Assembly: GCA_028280675.1 (NCBI GenBank)
Contig: JANQLI010000085.1
Span: 1-5,445 of the forward strand
Direction of reading: 5' to 3'
Source: Alphaproteobacteria bacterium
Lineage (GTDB): Bacteria > Pseudomonadota > Alphaproteobacteria > SMXP01
DNA: 5,445 bases
The position numbers and the translations under genes were made by a program. Shown here piece after piece: positions 1 through 4,247 of this stretch. The notes below the pieces were generated by a model. That model made no database searches. It saw only the letters and a list, made by a program, of their open reading frames with translations, and was not told where the DNA came from. Every line of letters starts with the position of its first letter. Within the stretch, counting starts at the first letter, position 1.

Positions 1-27
1 AAGCCGCGAAAGAGAATGCAAAATCAA

Positions 28-38
28 AGGAGCAGATT
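28..38. repeat. 11-bp direct repeat, tRNA-distal copy
   Basis: AGGAGCAGATT here is identical to 126-136 on the other side of the tRNA-His gene, 98 bp away. The pair could be the remains of spacer DNA from a once-tandem tRNA unit, or chance. Confidence 0.5.
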
Positions 39-46
39 TGACAAGA

Positions 47-123
47 TGGTACCGCCTCCCTGGTTCGAACAGGGGACCTCTGGATCCACAATCCAGCGCT
101 CTAACCAACTGAGCTAAGGCGGC
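47..123 (-). tRNA. tRNA-His (anticodon GTG), CCA encoded
   Basis: The minus strand folds into a complete 77-nt cloverleaf. The acceptor stem is 117-123 with 51-57. The D arm is 98-114. The anticodon stem is 80-84 with 92-96, and its seven-base loop 85-91 places GTG (plus-strand CAC at 87-89) at the anticodon, reading histidine codons. The variable loop is 75-79, and the T arm 58-74 carries the GTTCGAA loop. Plus-strand TGG at 47-49 encodes the 3' CCA. The base before G1 is U, so the usual G-1 is not encoded. The first acceptor pair is G1:U72 and the discriminator is A73, not the normal G-1:C73. This fits the non-canonical tRNA-His known from alphaproteobacteria. A -10-like AAAATA lies in the upstream hairpin region, but I see no convincing -35. 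No clear intrinsic terminator is visible in the 46 bases downstream. Confidence 0.96.
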
Positions 124-125
124 AC

Positions 126-136
126 AGGAGCAGATT
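126..136. repeat. 11-bp direct repeat, tRNA 5'-side copy
   Basis: This is the second copy of AGGAGCAGATT. It lies two bases outside the 5' end of the tRNA, in its leader. The tRNA plus one repeat would form a 98-bp unit. Confidence 0.5.
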
Positions 137-153
137 GGGGTATTTTGCCCCAA
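135..153. other. Small inverted repeat upstream of tRNA-His
   Basis: TTGGGG (135-140) and CCCCAA (148-153) form a perfect 6-bp stem with a 7-base AT-rich loop. It lies in the leader or promoter region of the minus-strand tRNA. No T-tract follows on either strand, so it does not look like an intrinsic terminator. The AT-rich loop could include part of a -10 element. Apart from this, 124-313 holds no recognisable gene. Confidence 0.35.
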
Positions 154-313
154 AGTGAGGCCGGAAACTACTCTGAACCGTGGCCGAGAGCAAGAGGGCA
201 GGACCACTTTTCTTGCCCCTTTCAAGAGGATTCCAAACCAAAGTCTGCCCTTGCTCTGCGCCCTGGAGAAATGTCAGGATTGCGCACCCCAACCCGCGAC
301 CAGAGACGCCCCC

Positions 314-1216
314 ATGCTCGATTTATCCGATCTTGATCCTGCCATCCAACGCACATTTATCTCCGCCAATGGGCTTCGCTTTGACACGTTGACTTGCGGT
401 GAGGGGGATCGCCTGGCCCTTTGTCTGCATGGGTTTCCCGAACATGCGTATTCGTGGCGTCACCAAATGCCGTATCTGGCGACATTAGGCTATCGGGTCT
501 GGGCTCCTTGTTTGCGTGGCTACGGCGATACAGATCGTCCTCGTGGGAAAGAACATTATGGGTTTTCAACATTGCTCGACGATGTGGCAGCCTTGATTGA
601 TGCCTCTGCCGCCAAGGAGATTACACTGATCGCCCATGATTGGGGCGCTGTTCTGGCCTGGGCTTTCGCCATACATCAAATCCGGCCGCTGCAGCAGTTG
701 ATCATCCTCAACGTGCCGCACCCTGCCGTGTTTGCGCAGCATGTCTATCGCTGGCCGCAAATTGCGCGCTCCTGGTATATCTTCTTTTTCCAAATACCGT
801 GGATCCCCGACTTTGCGCTGTCTGCAGCGCGCGGTTTTCTCACGGGTGAAAGCATTCGGCTTATGGCGGTTGATAAGAGTGCATTTCCAGAACACGTCCT
901 CAAAGTCTATCGCTACACTCCCAGCCAGCCATATGGATCCACCGCCATGATCAATTATTATCGGGGATTAGTGCAACGTTCAGGTGGCTTTCGAGGGTCG
1001 CAAACCCCGCCTCAGATCACGACACCAACATTGATGATCTGGGGAGAAGAAGACAAAGCGCTCGGCCTTGAACTCACTCAAGGCACGGAAGCATTTGTCG
1101 AAGATTTTACCTTGCACACACTACCTGGGGTCTCGCACTGGGTTCAACAAGAAGCACCCGAGAAAGTGAATGACTTAATCGGGGCATGGATAAAGCAAAA
1201 AAGATCAGAAAACTAA
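314..1216 (+). CDS. Alpha/beta-fold hydrolase, epoxide hydrolase-like
   Basis: The product is a 300-residue alpha/beta-hydrolase of the epoxide hydrolase / haloalkane dehalogenase branch, probably cytoplasmic because no signal peptide is visible. The oxyanion-hole motif is HGFP (39-42), followed by the family-typical EHAYSW and RGYGDTDRP segments. The nucleophile elbow HDWGA supplies Asp109, so catalysis should go through an aspartyl-ester intermediate and not a serine. The cap domain covers roughly residues 140-220, with FFFQIP and NYYRG motifs. The charge-relay acid is probably Asp247 (WGEED) and the base is His275 (GVSHW). Tyr216 aligns with the second lid tyrosine of soluble epoxide hydrolases, while Phe158 seems to occupy the first tyrosine position. 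The ATG at 314 is chosen because the frame upstream of it, which has an ATG at 155, reads like non-conserved sequence. No strong Shine-Dalgarno precedes 314, so the start is uncertain. The substrate cannot be told from sequence. The gene is convergent with the next one. Confidence 0.9.
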   Translation: MLDLSDLDPAIQRTFISANGLRFDTLTCGEGDRLALCLHGFPEHAYSWRHQMPYLATLGYRVWAPCLRGYGDTDRPRGKEHYGFSTLLDDVAALIDASAAKEITLIAHDWGAVLAWAFAIHQIRPLQQLIILNVPHPAVFAQHVYRWPQIARSWYIFFFQIPWIPDFALSAARGFLTGESIRLMAVDKSAFPEHVLKVYRYTPSQPYGSTAMINYYRGLVQRSGGFRGSQTPPQITTPTLMIWGEEDKALGLELTQGTEAFVEDFTLHTLPGVSHWVQQEAPEKVNDLIGAWIKQKRSEN

Positions 1217-1217
1217 T

Positions 1218-3689
1218 CTAGCGCTTCTTACCGCCGCGTTTTCCATTGCCATTCTTACCGCCCTTGCGCGACACCTTATTTTTTGAAGATTTATTTGATG
1301 ATTTTCGAGACGAGGCAGATTGTTTCCGCGCCGAAGAGGCTTGCGAAAAACCGCGCTGCTTCGATGATTGTTTCCGCGCAGACGTTTGTGCGCTTTTCTG
1401 CTTTTGAGACAGGGGGCGGTTTGCCTTTTTCTGCGGCGGTCTGTTTTTATGCACTTGTGCCGGTTGAGGGGTAGTGCGCTTTTGTTGAGAGCGTGCCGCA
1501 GATGGCGTTGGCCGTTTCGGCGTCCCAACCCCAGTGGCCTTTCTCGGTTGAGAAAAAGCATTACCACGAGATCGTTTAGGGGGAGACGTGCGCGAAGGCG
1601 TTGCGCGGGGCTTGACTTTTTTCGGTGGAGACGTGGTTTTAGCAGCAGAGGGTTTGTTTTTCTGCGACCATGTTCTTGCCGATTGCGCGCGTGATTTTGT
1701 CACTTTGGGTTTCGTTGCTTTCGACGAACGCTGACTTTTGGTCACGGGCCGTGCTTTCGTTGTCGCCGCACGCAATGCCGCTTTATCCCGTTCACTCATA
1801 TGCGACACGGCTGATCGCGCTTGCCGATCAGAAAGGCCTCTTTTCTTTAAGAGATCAACAACACCGGTATCAGCGCCATTTTTCTTCGCAACAGATGCGG
1901 ATTTGGACGGCATCCTCTTACGCGGCGTTGGCGTTGCTTTTCGCGCTGGTATATTGCGATTGGGTTGCAAACCTGTCGTCTTTTTCGGCGCACCAGATAC
2001 ACCGCGTTTCGCTTTTAACGATGTGCGTGCCGTCTGCCGCCCGTCTGATTTTGTTTTGTCAGGCCCTTTTGTTTGCGCCCTGTTTGTCTGCAATGAGGAA
2101 CGCAATGCATTTCTCTCTTGCGGAGACATGTGTTTTACAGCCTGCGATGCTTGCTTCTCGGATAGTCCCCGTTGTTTCAGCAAATCCACCACAGCCCTGT
2201 TATTGGCACGTGGATTGCGCTGATTATGCGTTTTTCCACCACCCTGGGTTTTCCGTGTCGATGTGTTAGACGTCGAACGCTTTGCATCATGAACGTTCTT
2301 ACGCCCAAACAAACCCGGCTTCTGGTCTGTCACTTTCGGCGCTGATGATGCTGCACTGCGCGCGAGAGACGTGCGCATCGCCTCGACTTGTTTCGGTGAC
2401 AATTGGCTCATCAGCTGCTTTGCTTGCGTATTATTTAAGCCGCGTTGCTTGAGCATTGCCATGACAGCATCATTGGCGGTAGCGCCCTCACTGCGCCTAT
2501 TGCCATCGCGTGGCCGACCCAGCCCCGCCGCACCTGATCCATCTGCAATCCTTTGATCGCGCCCGCGATCCCGGCTGCGGTCGCGGTTGCGTCCATTGAC
2601 CGTATTCTGACCCCGTATGTCTTGCGGTTTTCTCAACTGAGGCGGTGGAATATCCCCATCCATGCGCCGTGGCGACGTACCATCCGCACGTCGATTACGG
2701 TCTCTATCTCTCTCGCGATCTCGGTCACGAATACGATCACGGTCCCTATCACGATGACGGTCGCGATCGCGATCATTCCGCCAATCACGAATACGCCGGT
2801 TTGGATCGTGGCGATGACGGTCATATTTATCCCAATGACGGTCTGGACGGTATCCATCGCGATAGCGCGGGCGATCATAATAACGCGATGACCAAATTCT
2901 GAAATCGATCAATGGTTTGCGGTATCGATGACGGGGAGAGAACCACCGCCGGGATGAGGCATAAGGCTTATAACGAAAATAAATACTGCGATTAAACCAG
3001 AAGAAGAAAACATTTTGCGGACGATAGAATAAATCATAATCGTCATAACGATTGGGCTCATCATAATAAATATAGTAGGTGTTATAAACATCTGTACTCG
3101 CATAATTCTGCAGCCAATTATTACAATCCTCGTATTCAGGGTCGCACATAAACCAACAGCCATCACTCGCAACATCGCATTGATTGAAACACGCATAGTC
3201 ATCTGGCGCGCAAGGGTCGGAATATGATTGGTAATAAGTAGCATTGTAGACGGGTTCGACATAAGACTCGCCTAACAAAACAGGGTCAGAAGTGGGTATG
3301 GGACCGGTTGTTGCGGGGGCCGCCACTGGGGCCGTCGCACTGACCGTTTTAATAGCAGGCTGGGGTACTGCCTTCGTATCCTTTTGTGACGACAAAACGG
3401 CGGGCGTAATATCTAGGGCGCCCTCTTCGCTGCTCTCACCAGTGCTCTCTTCGGCCGCAAGCAGGTCTTTAATCAGCTGATCTATTTCTTCTGGAGAGGC
3501 GTCTTCACCTAATGCCGTGGCGGTTTGCCCTTCTCCATTTTCATCCAAAACAAAGGCGCGAGCGCCATCCCACATCGACGTCACAATTTGACCAAAGGCA
3601 GCCTGCATGCTGATGTCCTGTGCACTCGACACCGCATAGGTCCCTACAGTCAGCCCTGCAATAATTGCAGCGGCAATACGATAAATCAT
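1218..3689 (-). CDS. Exported multi-repeat, Cys-cluster, highly basic protein of unknown function
   Basis: I do not recognise this 823-residue protein. It starts with a signal peptide (basic Arg4, hydrophobic 5-20, likely cleavage after SSA at 23), so it should be exported. Next come an acidic segment (49-93, fifteen Asp/Glu and one Lys); an Ala/Pro/Thr linker; a cluster containing all six cysteines (160, 167, 171, 178, 182, 189); an aromatic stretch (202-243); an Arg-Asp/His tract (283-334); and three copies of a helical repeat (about 408-442, 499-533, 609-643) joined by basic linkers. The last 188 residues have 56 Lys/Arg and no Asp or Glu. The full uninterrupted frame, the signal peptide and the ordered modules argue that it is real coding DNA despite its low complexity. 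The Shine-Dalgarno before the ATG at 3689 is weak. A cell-envelope, surface or polyanion-binding role is inference only. It runs divergently from the small protein gene and converges on the hydrolase. Confidence 0.85.
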   Translation of the reverse strand: MIYRIAAAIIAGLTVGTYAVSSAQDISMQAAFGQIVTSMWDGARAFVLDENGEGQTATALGEDASPEEIDQLIKDLLAAEESTGESSEEGALDITPAVLSSQKDTKAVPQPAIKTVSATAPVAAPATTGPIPTSDPVLLGESYVEPVYNATYYQSYSDPCAPDDYACFNQCDVASDGCWFMCDPEYEDCNNWLQNYASTDVYNTYYIYYDEPNRYDDYDLFYRPQNVFFFWFNRSIYFRYKPYASSRRWFSPRHRYRKPLIDFRIWSSRYYDRPRYRDGYRPDRHWDKYDRHRHDPNRRIRDWRNDRDRDRHRDRDRDRIRDRDRERDRDRNRRADGTSPRRMDGDIPPPQLRKPQDIRGQNTVNGRNRDRSRDRGRDQRIADGSGAAGLGRPRDGNRRSEGATANDAVMAMLKQRGLNNTQAKQLMSQLSPKQVEAMRTSLARSAASSAPKVTDQKPGLFGRKNVHDAKRSTSNTSTRKTQGGGKTHNQRNPRANNRAVVDLLKQRGLSEKQASQAVKHMSPQERNALRSSLQTNRAQTKGPDKTKSDGRQTARTSLKAKRGVSGAPKKTTGLQPNRNIPARKATPTPRKRMPSKSASVAKKNGADTGVVDLLKKRGLSDRQARSAVSHMSERDKAALRAATTKARPVTKSQRSSKATKPKVTKSRAQSARTWSQKNKPSAAKTTSPPKKVKPRATPSRTSPPKRSRGNAFSQPRKATGVGTPKRPTPSAARSQQKRTTPQPAQVHKNRPPQKKANRPLSQKQKSAQTSARKQSSKQRGFSQASSARKQSASSRKSSNKSSKNKVSRKGGKNGNGKRGGKKR
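1761..1865 (-). repeat. Protein repeat copy 3 (residues 609-643)
   Basis: This is the third copy, with VVDLLKKRGLS, then QA, HMS and ALR. It holds the last acidic residues of the protein (Glu633, Asp635). The acid-free basic tail follows directly. Confidence 0.85.
2091..2195 (-). repeat. Protein repeat copy 2 (residues 499-533)
   Basis: This is the second copy, with VVDLLKQRGLS, then QA, HMSP and ALR. It matches copy 3 at 20 of 31 positions. Ser after Gly-Leu and Ser after His-Met sit where helix N-caps would be, which suggests three short helices. Confidence 0.85.
2364..2468 (-). repeat. Protein repeat copy 1 (residues 408-442)
   Basis: This is the first copy of a helical module, with core LKQRGL then Q-A and a later SP-x5-A-M-R. 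By hand alignment it matches copy 2 at 14 of 31 positions and is the most divergent copy. Confidence 0.8.
3621..3689 (-). other. Predicted Sec signal peptide of the 823-aa protein
   Basis: Residues 1-23 have a short N-region with Arg4, a hydrophobic core (about 5-20) and a small-residue cleavage site Ser-Ser-Ala before Gln24. There is no lipobox cysteine, so a lipoprotein is excluded. An uncleaved N-terminal anchor remains possible. Confidence 0.75.
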
Positions 3690-3742
3690 GATCTGCCGAT
3701 CTCTGTCATCCTAGCCCACCATGTTTAGATCTAGCGATGCGG

Positions 3743-3774
3743 AGATGAACCGCGGATGAATGATATGTTCATCT
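3743..3774. promoter_or_regulatory. Candidate operator between divergent genes
   Basis: AGATGAAC (3743-3750) and GTTCATCT (3767-3774) are perfect inverted 8-mers separated by 16 bases. A further GATGAA at 3755-3760 lies 11 bp, about one helical turn, after the first. The element sits in the 164-bp region between two divergent starts, the usual place for a dimeric regulator site. No clear -35/-10 pair could be assigned on either strand, so this is a candidate only. Confidence 0.3.
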
Positions 3775-3836
3775 GCAAGAACGCTAGGAAACCAAGGAAA
3801 AATAGGCTATTCCCCTGCCAATGACGCAATATGGCC

Positions 3837-3843
3837 GAGGAGG
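3837..3843 (+). promoter_or_regulatory. Shine-Dalgarno of the 63-aa protein gene
   Basis: GAGGAGG ends 10 bases before the ATG at 3854. It is the strongest ribosome binding site in the window. It lies inside the alternative longer frame that starts at 3821, which decides for the internal start. Confidence 0.75.
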
Positions 3844-3853
3844 ACCTGACCGC

Positions 3854-4045
3854 ATGGGCATTAACACTGAAACAGAACGAGAAGGTGAATTGCAAATCGG
3901 TCCCACCGATTTGGGAATGGTGCGTCTCTTCATCACATCCGGCGCCTTTGAATTGCCTATGGATTTTACTCCGGAAGAGGCCGAAGAGATTGCGGCTGAA
4001 ATTCAAGCAGCCGCCGAAATGGCATCCTCGCTGGCAAAAGACTAA
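3854..4045 (+). CDS. Small acidic conserved protein, DUF6324-like
   Basis: The product is 63 residues long. The beginning MGINTE, the segment QIGPTDLGMVRLFI and FELPMDFTPEEAEEIAAEI followed by an alanine-rich helix match my memory of a short alphaproteobacterial family of unknown function, probably DUF6324; the family number is recalled and not checked. The N-terminal half should form a beta hairpin (about 11-38). The C-terminal half (39-62) should be one amphipathic acidic helix rich in Glu and Ala. There is no signal peptide, membrane segment or cysteine, so it is likely a soluble cytoplasmic protein. The start at 3854 is set by the GAGGAGG site; an in-frame ATG at 3821 would add 11 residues that include the ribosome binding site. 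It lies divergent to the exported protein and upstream of the PAS protein on the same strand. No function can be given. Confidence 0.85.
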   Translation: MGINTETEREGELQIGPTDLGMVRLFITSGAFELPMDFTPEEAEEIAAEIQAAAEMASSLAKD

Positions 4046-4247
4046 CCCCTTGGTTTCATAGATGATAATGGCTGAGCCAGAGGGAATGCGATTAACCATA
4101 CTTCAAAGCCTCTCTTGGTTTCTGCAAGTCACTCAGATAAGTTGGATAGAAACAAAGCTCGCCACGCCCCCAAGCGAGTAGAATCAATGAATATACAAGG
4201 CGTTCAGGCGCAACATCTTGAGCGTCAGTTTTGCGTTGGGTAAGAGT

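Noticed and set aside
38..43. TTGACA, a perfect -35 hexamer on the plus strand
   Set aside because: It faces into the antisense of the tRNA, and no -10 element lies 16-18 bases downstream.
155..313. 53-residue N-terminal extension of the hydrolase from an ATG at 155
   Set aside because: The extension reads like arbitrary sequence rich in Arg, Pro and Gln with no family match. The family-like sequence begins shortly after the ATG at 314.
1670..2269. 199-codon plus-strand frame opposite the exported protein
   Set aside because: It is antisense to a long real frame with biased composition (Ser/Lys/Arg/Ala codons leave few stops). It has no recognisable domain and no ribosome binding site.
2688..2780. 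Repetitive DNA that might suggest a CRISPR or tandem array
   Set aside because: The short units are irregular and explained by Arg-Asp codons in the coding frame; there are no constant repeats with unique spacers.
2553..2902. Plus- and minus-strand frames rich in Ile/Thr/Val or Asp/His over the RD tract
   Set aside because: They are frame shadows of the repetitive Arg-Asp codons; the repeated dipeptides in these frames come from the same DNA.
4069..4079. TGGCTGAGCCA palindrome after the small protein gene as a terminator
   Set aside because: The arms are only 5 bp with a one-base centre that cannot form a loop, and no T-tract follows.
3731..4099. 122-codon minus-strand frame over the small protein gene
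   Set aside because: It is antisense to the 63-residue gene, which has a strong Shine-Dalgarno and family-like sequence; the opposite product shows no domain.
4062..4181. 39-codon plus-strand ORF in the spacer before the PAS protein
   Set aside because: It has no Shine-Dalgarno and no recognisable sequence; its length is expected by chance.
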